Source of the DNA: an uncultured Acidobacteriota bacterium | GTDB lineage: Bacteria; Acidobacteriota; Thermoanaerobaculia; Gp7-AA8 | Assembly (NCBI GenBank): GCA_946887105.1 | Contig: CAMPKJ010000150.1 | Coordinates: forward strand, 1-12,255 | Direction of reading: 5' to 3' | DNA: 12,255 nt | In this document: one piece after another, positions 5,468 to 11,914 of the stretch | How positions within the stretch are numbered: the first letter of the stretch is position 1 | Layout: each line of letters begins with the position of its first letter | The notes under the pieces: model-generated | Told to the model about the DNA's origin: nothing | Databases searched by the model: none | The model's input: the letters and a program-made list of their open reading frames with translations, nothing else | Translations under genes and position numbers: made by a program

Positions 5468-8284
5468 ATGCCCTTAGGAGACGGAATTCGCCGCAACATC
5501 GCTCACGTCGATCCATCGGAACGCGCCCTGCTGCGCGACGCGATCAAGGAGCTCAACCAGCGCTTCTTCGGCGGCGCGCGCGATGACGCACCCGCGCCCG
5601 GCCATGTGTCGTGGTGGTTCAAGCAGGATGAGATCCATCAGGCCACCCACGTCCATGGCGGTCCGGAGTTCGTGCCGTGGCATCGCGCGATCGTCAACCG
5701 CTACGAGGCGCTGCTGCGGGCCATCAATCCGCAGCTCTCGCTGCACTACTGGGACTGGACGCAGGATCCGCGCTCGATCCCGAACGCGAACCTCGGCGGC
5801 GGCAGCACCGGCACGCTGAACCTGTTCACGTCCGATTTCATGGGCTACGGCGGAGACACGTCGGACGAGATCGGCGAGCCGTGGAAGAGTGCCGGTTTCT
5901 ACGATCCCACCGCCTCGCCGGCCCGCGATTCTGCCGGCGGCACCGCGGCCGATCCTCCCGCGCTGGTGACCCGTTTCATCAATGACGGCATCGGCCCGGC
6001 CGATCCGGGCGACGACGACGACATCGTGAATGCGAACGACTACGCAATCATGCACACGCTCCTCGAATCGATCCACGACGACATGCATGGATTCGTCGCG
6101 ATGGGCGGGCAGCACATCTCGTTCCGCGATCCCTTCGTCTTTCTGCTGCACTCGAACGTCGACCGGCTCTTCGCGCGCTGGCAGACCGATCCCGCGCATC
6201 CGGAGCGTCTCGATCCGGCGACCGTGTACGGATCCGAATCGGCCGATCCGGCGCTCGCCAATCTCGTCGAGCCGTGGTCGACCGGTCACTCCGTCGATCA
6301 GTTCGGCATCGAGCACTTCACGCGCCCCTGGTACGCGCCCGAAGACCTCGGCGTGCCATTCGACTACAAGCATCCGCAGATCGTCTTTCCGCCCTGCTAC
6401 GACACGAACCAGACCCAGGAACCGCTCATCGAAGTGCGCAACACCGGCACTCCGCCGGTCATCAACTTCAACGACGTGCCGGCCGGCGAGACCGCATCGC
6501 GCGCGGCCGCGTTCCGCGTCTACACGTGCGTCGATGCGACGATCCGCGTGAAGGCAGGCCAGGAGCCGTCCGCGCCGTTCTCGATTCAGTGGCCGGCCAG
6601 CGGGCAGATCACCGTCAGCCCCGCCGCATCGCTGTACACGGATGCGTGGATCTGGATCTCGTACACCGCCGGCGCCGCGAACGTGCCGGTGCCCGACGGC
6701 TCGGTGACGTTCGAATGCGTCGAAAGCGGCGAGGAGATCCCGTTCGTGCTGAAGGCGAACGCGATCGAGCGCGAAACGTGCGCGGTGGTGCTGGCGCTCG
6801 ACCAGTCGGGCAGCATGGGCTGGGATGCGGGGACGTCCGGCGCGAAACGCATCGATGTCCTGAAGCAGGCCGCGGAGCTGTTCGTCGGGCTGATCCAGCC
6901 GGACAACGGCATGGGTCTGATCCGCTTCGATCACGATTCGTACGCCGTCAACGACGCCACCTGGCCCGGCTTCCCGGTCACGCGCATCACCACCGACTCC
7001 GACGTCGATCCCGATCGCCTGGCCGCGCTGAACGCGGTGAAGGCACACGCCACCAATCCGGCCGGCAATACCTCGGTCGGGGACGGCGTCGATCGCGCGC
7101 GCCAGTTGCTCGAAGGCATTCCGGACGGCCAGTACACGCGCAAGGCGATGATCGTCCTGACCGACGGACTCGAAAACGAGCCGCTGTGGATCGACGACGT
7201 CTCCGGCTCCATCGACGACCGCACGTTCGCGGTCGGCCTCGGCAACGAACAGCAGGTCGACACCGTCGCGCTGCGCAAGCTCGCGCACGCTACCGGCGGC
7301 TTCCTCTATCTCAGCGGCCTGCTCACGTCGTCGATGGACGACTTCTTCCGCATGCGGAAGTTCTTCCTGCAGATCCTGGCGGGCGTGACCAACACGGACG
7401 TGATCGTCGATCCGAACGGCTACATCGCGCCGGGCACGACGGTGCGCATTCCGTTCCATCTCAATGAAGCCGACATCACCTGCACGCCGGTGCTGATGAC
7501 GGATTACAACATCGTCGATTTCCGGCTGGAGACGCCCGACGGCAGCATCATCAAGCCCGCCGATGCCGCCGGTCTGGGCATGACGTACAGCGTCGGCTCG
7601 CAGTCGAAGCATTACCGCTTCACGCTGCCGGTTGCGATCGGCTCGGGACAACAGGCCGGCAAATGGCACGTCGTGCTCGAGGTGAACCGCGATGAGTTCA
7701 AGCGCACCATCGAGAAGTTCCGCGACAAGAAGCAGAAGGAGTTCGTGTCATTCGCCACACACGGCGCGCGCTATTGCGTCGCGGTGCAGACCTACTCGAA
7801 CCTGCGCATGACCGCCGGCATCGAACAGAGCGGCTTCGAGCCCGGCGCGACGATCGCGATCCGCGCGACGCTCTCCGAGTACGGCATCCCGGTCGAGCGG
7901 CGCGCTGCCGCCGAGATCGAGGTGACGCGACCGGGTGGTTCGAAGACGACCATCGCCATGATCGAGATCGAGGCGGGGGTGTTCGAGGGTTCGTTCCAGG
8001 CCAACGTCAGCGGCGTCTATCAGGGACGCATCCTCGCGCGCGGCGTGACGCTCCGCGGCACGAAGTTCACGCGCGAACAACTGGTGAGCGCCGCCGTCTG
8101 GAGAGGTGGCGATCAACCGCCGCGCCCGCGTCCGAATCGCGACCGGGAAGACCTCTGCCGCCTGCTGTCGTGTCTCGTGAGCGAGAAGAATCTCTCGCGC
8201 GAGTACGAGAAACGGCTCTCCGAATACGGCATCAGCCTCGACGGCATCCGCGCGTGCCTGAAGGCGTTCTGCCGCAGGAAGTAA
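5468..8284 (+). CDS. Tyrosinase-domain / von Willebrand factor A fusion protein
   Basis: 938 aa. Residues about 40-300 are a tyrosinase (type-3 dicopper) domain. CuA: HVHGGPEFVPWHRAIVNRYE, with H63 and H72 plus H57 as the likely first ligand; it fits the tyrosinase CuA signature. CuB: H203 and H207 (IHDDMHGF) and H228 in DPFVFLLHSNVD. Such enzymes oxidise phenols or o-diphenols with O2; the substrate here is unknown. Residues about 310-435 look Ig-like. Residues about 436-640 are a vWA domain with a complete MIDAS: DQSGSM (D445, S447, S449), T535 in GNTS, D566 in LTDG. Residues 640-880 are further beta-rich segments, then a Pro/Arg linker and a tail with C897, C902, C930 and C935. No signal peptide is visible (MPLGDGIRRN), and no in-frame start lies between the ATG and the stop TAA at 5414. 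It is transcribed alone, convergent to the copper cluster. Domain calls are sure; the role of the fusion is unknown. Confidence 0.92.
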   Translation: MPLGDGIRRNIAHVDPSERALLRDAIKELNQRFFGGARDDAPAPGHVSWWFKQDEIHQATHVHGGPEFVPWHRAIVNRYEALLRAINPQLSLHYWDWTQDPRSIPNANLGGGSTGTLNLFTSDFMGYGGDTSDEIGEPWKSAGFYDPTASPARDSAGGTAADPPALVTRFINDGIGPADPGDDDDIVNANDYAIMHTLLESIHDDMHGFVAMGGQHISFRDPFVFLLHSNVDRLFARWQTDPAHPERLDPATVYGSESADPALANLVEPWSTGHSVDQFGIEHFTRPWYAPEDLGVPFDYKHPQIVFPPCYDTNQTQEPLIEVRNTGTPPVINFNDVPAGETASRAAAFRVYTCVDATIRVKAGQEPSAPFSIQWPASGQITVSPAASLYTDAWIWISYTAGAANVPVPDGSVTFECVESGEEIPFVLKANAIERETCAVVLALDQSGSMGWDAGTSGAKRIDVLKQAAELFVGLIQPDNGMGLIRFDHDSYAVNDATWPGFPVTRITTDSDVDPDRLAALNAVKAHATNPAGNTSVGDGVDRARQLLEGIPDGQYTRKAMIVLTDGLENEPLWIDDVSGSIDDRTFAVGLGNEQQVDTVALRKLAHATGGFLYLSGLLTSSMDDFFRMRKFFLQILAGVTNTDVIVDPNGYIAPGTTVRIPFHLNEADITCTPVLMTDYNIVDFRLETPDGSIIKPADAAGLGMTYSVGSQSKHYRFTLPVAIGSGQQAGKWHVVLEVNRDEFKRTIEKFRDKKQKEFVSFATHGARYCVAVQTYSNLRMTAGIEQSGFEPGATIAIRATLSEYGIPVERRAAAEIEVTRPGGSKTTIAMIEIEAGVFEGSFQANVSGVYQGRILARGVTLRGTKFTREQLVSAAVWRGGDQPPRPRPNRDREDLCRLLSCLVSEKNLSREYEKRLSEYGISLDGIRACLKAFCRRK

Positions 8285-8289
8285 GGTGG

Positions 8290-8423
8290 CCTTCTCCCCT
8301 CTTTGAGGGGAGAAGGTGCCGCAGGCGGATGAGGGGAGTTTCGCCCCGTCAGCGTCCATGGCAGAGCGGAGAGGAACCCTCATCCGCCCTTCGGGCACCT
8401 TCTCCCACTGCGGCGGGAGAAGG
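8290..8423. repeat. Inverted pair of palindromic intergenic repeats between convergent genes
   Basis: Copy 1 starts with a perfect 12-bp hairpin, CCTTCTCCCCTC (8290-8301), TTT, GAGGGGAGAAGG (8305-8316), and continues through GTGCCGCAGGCGGATGAGGG to about 8336. Copy 2 (8377-8423) is the same unit inverted: CCCTCATCCGCC, CTTCGGGCA, then a 9-bp hairpin CCTTCTCCC (8398-8406) with GGGAGAAGG (8415-8423). The two copies can also pair with each other across a 40-nt spacer. Sequences of this type are familiar as dispersed palindromic repeats in GC-rich genomes. Copy 1 begins 5 nt after one stop codon and copy 2 ends 15 nt before the opposing one, so the pair may act as a bidirectional terminator. No T tract follows either stem. 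The rest of this gap shows nothing further. Confidence 0.75.
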
Positions 8424-8438
8424 CTACTCGGGGCCGTG

Positions 8439-9728
8439 CTACACCCGCCACGCCGACGTTCCCGGCGGCTGTTCATACCAGCCCGGATCGCGGTCGTAGT
8501 CGATGCGGTCGCGGATCTTCAGGATCGTGAACATGCCGCCCATCTCGATCGGTCCGTAGGGTCCTACGCCTCCGCGCATGGGGATGCTGTTGCGCGGGAT
8601 GGCCATGCTCTTTTGATGCTCGGCCATGTCGCCCATGCCGGTCGTGCCCATCACCATCGTGCCGGGCGTGAGCGCGTTGAGGCGTTGCTGCGTCGTCGCC
8701 GGATCGATGCCGAGCAGGTTCGGCAGGTCGTGTCCCATCTGGTTCATGACGTGATGCGATTTGTGGCAGTGCAGCGCCCAGTCGCCCGGGTTGTCAGCCA
8801 CGAACTCGATGTCGCGCGTCGCGCCGACCGGCACGTTCACCGTGTTCTCCGGCGTCCACGCCGACTGCGGGATCGGTCCGGCATCCGTGCCCGTGACCCA
8901 GAACCTGTGGCCGTGAAAATGGATCGGATGTGAGTTCATCGAAAGGTTGGCGATGCGGATGCGCACGCGATCGCCAGTGCGCACGAGCAGCGGATCGGTG
9001 CCGGGAAAGACGCGCGAGTTGAAGGTGAAGGTGTTGAAGTCGAGCATCACCGTCGGGTCGGGCGTGGCCGTTCCCGGCTTGATGAACCACTCGTTGAGAA
9101 AGATGGCGAAGTCGCGGTCGACGCGGCGCACGCTGGCCTGGCGCGGATGGATGATGAAGAAGCCGTGCATGCCCAGGGCGATCTGGACCATCTCGTCGAA
9201 ATGAGGGTGATACATCAGCGTGCCGGTCTGCTTGAGCGTGTACTCGTACGCGAACGTCTCGCCCGGCGCGATCTTCGGCTGATTGAGGCCGCTCACGCCG
9301 TCCATCCCATTCGGCACAATGACGCCATGCCAGTGCACCGACGTCCCCTCGGGGAGTTTGTTCGTGACCAGGATGCGCACGCGATCGCCTTCGAAGGCCT
9401 CGATGGTCGGCCCGGGCGTGGAGCCGTTGTAGCCCCAGCAGTTCACGTGGAAGCCATCCGTCCCGTCAGGGACGCTCGCGGGAAGGAACTCGCGCTTCAC
9501 CGGCTCGGCGATCAGGTGAAACTCCTTCACGCCATCGACCATTTTGTACGGCAGCGGCGGACCGACATTCGGCGTGATCACCGGCGCGCGGCCGCTGGTG
9601 CGCCGCGCGGGCGTGCCGACGCGGTCCGTGGTGCCTGACGATTGCGCTTCGGCGCGGCGGCCGGTCAGCAGTCCCGTGACCGTGGCGGCCACGCTGGAGA
9701 AAAGAATGTTGCGGCGTGTGATCGACAT
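8439..9728 (-). CDS. Tat-exported multicopper oxidase (copper-resistance type)
   Basis: 429 aa. Probably oxidises Cu(I) to Cu(II) in the periplasm while reducing O2 to water. The N-terminus has a twin-arginine signal (SITRRNILFSSVAATVTGLL, cleavage near AEA-Q29), as expected for a cofactor-loaded oxidase. All copper motifs are present: HWHG (H132, H134), HPH (H174, H176), HPIHFHGH (H267, H270, H272) and HCHKSHHVMNQM (H320, C321, H322, H326, axial M331). In the last motif Q330 replaces the usual Gly. The tail from 358 is Met-rich (M358, M360, M365, M368, M375, M384, M396, M399), as in copper-handling oxidases that bind Cu(I). It is shorter than CueO or PcoA/CopA-type oxidases, which exceed 500 aa. 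The ATG overlaps the TolC-gene stop by 1 nt (TGATG), with AGGGG 7 nt upstream; the frame stays open upstream, but this start gives the export signal. Laccase-like phenol oxidation is an alternative. Confidence 0.93.
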   Translation of the reverse strand: MSITRRNILFSSVAATVTGLLTGRRAEAQSSGTTDRVGTPARRTSGRAPVITPNVGPPLPYKMVDGVKEFHLIAEPVKREFLPASVPDGTDGFHVNCWGYNGSTPGPTIEAFEGDRVRILVTNKLPEGTSVHWHGVIVPNGMDGVSGLNQPKIAPGETFAYEYTLKQTGTLMYHPHFDEMVQIALGMHGFFIIHPRQASVRRVDRDFAIFLNEWFIKPGTATPDPTVMLDFNTFTFNSRVFPGTDPLLVRTGDRVRIRIANLSMNSHPIHFHGHRFWVTGTDAGPIPQSAWTPENTVNVPVGATRDIEFVADNPGDWALHCHKSHHVMNQMGHDLPNLLGIDPATTQQRLNALTPGTMVMGTTGMGDMAEHQKSMAIPRNSIPMRGGVGPYGPIEMGGMFTILKIRDRIDYDRDPGWYEQPPGTSAWRV

Positions 9729-11071
9729 CAGTTGTCCCCTCTCGCATCCATGTCGTCCGCGATGCCCTGCAGCGCGCGGTCGAGACTCGTGCGCGCGCTC
9801 CAGTACTCGCGCTGCGCTTCGATGAAATCGCTCTCTGCCTCCGCTTCGTTCTGCCGCGCCTGCAGCAGCTGGAAGATGCCCACCAGCATGGCGTTGTGCT
9901 CGAGCTTGGTCAGCTCGACGATGCGCCGCCGCCGCGGCAGGATCACGTCGCGGTAGTACTCGACGCGCGCCCGCGCCTCCGCGAGCGTGGCCCGGGCGGC
10001 GCGCAATTGCGACGACGCCTCGGTTTCCAGCGCTCGCAGCGTGTGGCGCGCGCGCAGCACTTCCGCCTCCGCACGCGTGCGCGCCGCACGGCCCGTGTTG
10101 AAGATCGGGATCGGCACTTCGATGCCCGGTCCGATGGTGTGCTCGCCGCTCGGCTCGCGCTCGTAGTGCACGTCCACTTCGGCGTCGCCGATCGCGCTCA
10201 GACGCGCCACCGGCACTCTCCGTTCGGCGATCTCGACTTCGCGGCGGGCGATGGCGAGATCGAGCCGCTGCTGCGCCGCGAGCTGTTCGAGCTGCTGCTG
10301 ATCCGGCTCGCTCGCCGGCAGCTCGGGGAAGCGCTCCGGTACGCGCCATTCGAGCGACGCATCGCGCAATCCCATGCTGCGCATGAAGGACTCACGCGCG
10401 ACGAGGAGTTGCCGCTCGGCGCGCGCGAGATCGAGCTTGGCCTGTTCGTACAGCGCCTGCTCGTTCTCGAGATCGAGATCGGTGATGTTTTCGGCGCCAT
10501 GCTGTTTGATGGCCACCTCCGCCGCGGCTCGCGCCGCTTCGGTAATGGCGCGGCTCTGCGCGACTCGCTGCGTCGCGGCGATGACGTCGAAGTATGACGA
10601 GCGGACATCGGCGGCGAAGCGCAGCACGTTCGAGCTGACGCGCATCTGCGCGGCATCGAATGCCGCGCGGCCGATGGCGCGCCTGCGCGGAAGCTGGATC
10701 AAATCGATCAGCGACTGCGCCAGACGCAACTCATACGCGCTGTACGGCTCGGCCGGAACGCGCAGCTCGAACTCGAACACCGGATTGGCGATCGTGCTCG
10801 CCTCGATCAGATCGGCGCGCGCGATTCCGAGCTCGGCCAGCGCAACCTGCAGGCGCGGATTGTTCGCGACCGCGATGGCTACCGCTTCGTCCGCGGTGAG
10901 CTCATCCTGCAGCATCGCCCGTAAACGCGCCTCATCGCCCGACCAATCGAGCGTCTGATTCGTGCGGGCCGCGACGGCCTGCTGCACATCGCCGAGACCC
11001 GCATCGCGCGGGACGCTCGCGCACGAGACGAACAGCACCGCGAAGAGGACAGTTGTGATTCGCTTCACCAC
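9728..11071 (-). CDS. TolC-family outer-membrane efflux lipoprotein (copper cluster)
   Basis: 447 aa. Outer-membrane channel-tunnel protein of the OEP/TolC family, the exit duct of efflux systems. The N-terminus VKRITTVLFAVLFVSCASVP is a lipoprotein signal with the lipid-bearing Cys at 17 (position -3 is Phe, slightly off the lipobox). The first OEP repeat begins at LTADEAVAIAVANNPRLQVA and runs through long heptad-like alpha-helices; a second repeat contains GPGIEVPIPIFNTGRAARTR, a typical second-repeat strand and turn. The helices are Ala/Glu/Arg-rich, as in periplasmic coiled-coil tunnels. Start: GTG at 11071, 1 nt after the stop of the metal-binding lipoprotein, with GGAG 7 nt upstream; the adjacent GTG at 11068 is also possible. 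The longer upstream frame would overlap the neighbour and hide the signal peptide. No RND pump or membrane-fusion gene is in the window, so its partner is unseen. Context suggests copper efflux. Confidence 0.92.
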   Translation of the reverse strand: MVKRITTVLFAVLFVSCASVPRDAGLGDVQQAVAARTNQTLDWSGDEARLRAMLQDELTADEAVAIAVANNPRLQVALAELGIARADLIEASTIANPVFEFELRVPAEPYSAYELRLAQSLIDLIQLPRRRAIGRAAFDAAQMRVSSNVLRFAADVRSSYFDVIAATQRVAQSRAITEAARAAAEVAIKQHGAENITDLDLENEQALYEQAKLDLARAERQLLVARESFMRSMGLRDASLEWRVPERFPELPASEPDQQQLEQLAAQQRLDLAIARREVEIAERRVPVARLSAIGDAEVDVHYEREPSGEHTIGPGIEVPIPIFNTGRAARTRAEAEVLRARHTLRALETEASSQLRAARATLAEARARVEYYRDVILPRRRRIVELTKLEHNAMLVGIFQLLQARQNEAEAESDFIEAQREYWSARTSLDRALQGIADDMDARGDN

Positions 11072-11072
11072 G

Positions 11073-11399
11073 TCACTTCTCCTTTTTGGGGACGAGTTGC
11101 ATCCCGCACTTCGGACACTGCCCCGGCGTCGCACTCGTCACCTCGGGGTGCATCGGGCACGCGTAGATCGCCTCGGCATCCGCTGCGGGCGAGTGCGCGG
11201 GATGAGCCTTCCGCGCCTCGCCGGCGGAAACCGGCGACGGCGCATCGAACTCGTCGGAGCGCAACGTCTCCTCCAGTCCCCTCTCCCCGCTCTGCGGGGA
11301 GAGGGTCAGGGTGAGGGGCGCGTCCGGCTCGAGCTCCCGGGGACTGGCACAAGCGCACAGGAGCGCGAGACCCAACGCGAACAACCATCGATTCTTCAT
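11073..11399 (-). CDS. Heavy-metal-binding (HMBD) lipoprotein with a repeat-derived linker
   Basis: 108 aa. Periplasmic metal-binding lipoprotein. Residues 1-16 are a lipoprotein signal ending in LLCA-C17. Residues 79-103 are a heavy-metal-binding domain, YACPMHPEVTSATPG followed by CPKCGMQLVP: C81, M83, H84, C95, C98 and M100 are the likely ligands. This module is usual at the N-terminus of Cu/Ag P-type ATPases and in CusB-type proteins; here it stands alone. Residues about 28-41 (PLTLTLSPQSGERG) are encoded by a palindromic DNA repeat inserted in frame; the surrounding linker is disordered and Ala/Pro/Glu-rich. Start: ATG at 11399 with GGAG 8 nt upstream; a TTG two codons earlier is less likely. 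The stop is 1 nt before the TolC-gene start, so the two are translationally coupled. Likely a copper-binding or delivery protein for the efflux and oxidase partners; that role is inferred. Confidence 0.85.
   Translation of the reverse strand: MKNRWLFALGLALLCACASPRELEPDAPLTLTLSPQSGERGLEETLRSDEFDAPSPVSAGEARKAHPAHSPAADAEAIYACPMHPEVTSATPGQCPKCGMQLVPKKEK
11079..11082 (-). promoter_or_regulatory. Ribosome binding site of the TolC-family gene
   Basis: On the minus strand AAGGAGAAG (GGAG core at 11082-11079) overlaps the last codons of the metal-binding lipoprotein gene and lies 7 nt before the GTG at 11071. It supports a GTG start for the TolC-family protein. Confidence 0.7.
11279..11315. repeat. 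Palindromic repeat inserted in the coding region of the HMBD lipoprotein
   Basis: Perfect 12-bp stem CCCTCTCCCCGC (11279-11290), loop TCT, GCGGGGAGAGGG (11294-11305), with a TCAGGGTGAG extension to 11315. The layout (12-bp stem, 3-nt loop, one-sided tail rich in GAGGG) matches copy 1 of the repeat at 8290-8336, but the sequence belongs to a sister family. Read on the minus strand it encodes PLTLTLSPQSGERG, a peptide familiar as the translation of such dispersed repeats. Confidence 0.75.
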
Positions 11400-11407
11400 C
11401 TTCAAAA

Positions 11408-11411
11408 CTCC
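11408..11411 (-). promoter_or_regulatory. Ribosome binding site of the HMBD lipoprotein gene
   Basis: GGAG on the minus strand, 8 nt before the ATG at 11399. It favours this ATG over the TTG two codons upstream. Confidence 0.6.
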
Positions 11412-11447
11412 GTGGAATTGGGATATCGCTGCGGAAAGCGCGACAAA

Positions 11448-11475
11448 GCGCGAGCGTCGCGAACGCGGCTCGCGC
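11448..11475 (-). other. Hairpin between the small Cys/His/Met protein gene and the HMBD lipoprotein gene
   Basis: Exact 8-bp arms GCGCGAGC (11448-11455) and GCTCGCGC (11468-11475) around a 12-nt GC-rich loop. It lies 11 nt after the stop of the upstream minus-strand gene; only TTTG follows the stem. It could be a weak terminator, an attenuator or an mRNA-stability element. Chance is possible in such GC-rich DNA. Confidence 0.35.
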
Positions 11476-11486
11476 TGGAGGTGGGA

Positions 11487-11870
11487 TCAGATCAGGAACG
11501 TTGCGACGAGCACGTGCCAGCCGACGTCGCGATCGCAGCGCACCGCGCCGAGGGTGATAAAGCTGCGGTAGCCGGCCGGCGTTGCCATGGCGATCTTCCG
11601 TTCCGGCACGTGCGCCGCGGCGAGACGGACGACGTTCGGCATTACCGTCGCGATCCGCTGCTTCTCCTGCGCCGGCGTCGCATCGCCTTCGCGATCGTCC
11701 GCCGCCGCATCGCCGCGCAGGACGCTCATGGCCATCTCACAGACCGGCATCAGCTTGTGCACCACGTTGTGGAATGGCAGCGCGCAGCAGCCCACCAGAA
11801 ACACGGTGGCCATCAGGAGCGGAACCGTCGCTCCCACGATCCAGGCTGCTGCGATGACTCTGCGTTTCAT
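11487..11870 (-). CDS. Small putative lipoprotein with a Cys/His/Met cluster, unknown function
   Basis: 127 aa; I do not recognise the family. Residues 5-27 are hydrophobic and end in LVG-C28, a good lipobox, so it is probably a periplasmic lipoprotein; an N-terminal membrane anchor is the alternative. Directly after comes CCALPFHNVVHKLMPVCEMA, placing C28, C29, H34, H38, M41, C44, M46 and M48 within 21 residues, followed by a charged Ala/Asp/Glu-rich linker (52-72). Residues 75-127 include further Met and His (M77, H87, M95, H119), C112 and a hydrophobic end (GWHVLVATFLI). All these side chains are soft-metal ligands, and the gene sits between a Cu(+)-ATPase and a heavy-metal-binding lipoprotein, so copper binding is a fair inference. 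Start: ATG at 11870 lacks a clear ribosome binding site; a TTG at 11891 with AGGA 7 nt upstream would add seven residues (LHHSDRS). Confidence 0.65.
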   Translation of the reverse strand: MKRRVIAAAWIVGATVPLLMATVFLVGCCALPFHNVVHKLMPVCEMAMSVLRGDAAADDREGDATPAQEKQRIATVMPNVVRLAAAHVPERKIAMATPAGYRSFITLGAVRCDRDVGWHVLVATFLI

Positions 11871-11914
11871 CGAACGGTCGCTGTGATGCAACTGGCGATC
11901 CTGAACACGGCGGC

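Noticed and set aside
5395..5586. 63-codon + strand frame starting at the terminator hairpin
   Set aside because: Overlaps the hairpin and the true gene start, Arg/Pro-rich and without a ribosome binding site.
5474..7669. 731-codon minus-strand open frame opposite the tyrosinase-vWA gene
   Set aside because: Antisense shadow of a gene whose catalytic motifs are plain on the + strand.
8290..8423. CRISPR array or attachment site
   Set aside because: Only two copies, in inverted orientation, each itself palindromic; no spacers and no integrase.
9729..10349. Upstream in-frame extension of the multicopper oxidase
   Set aside because: Overlaps the TolC-family gene in another frame; the Tat signal begins at the ATG at 9728.
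11072..11134. N-terminal extension of the TolC-family protein
   Set aside because: It would overlap the metal-binding lipoprotein and bury the lipoprotein signal; the GTG at 11071 has a ribosome binding site.
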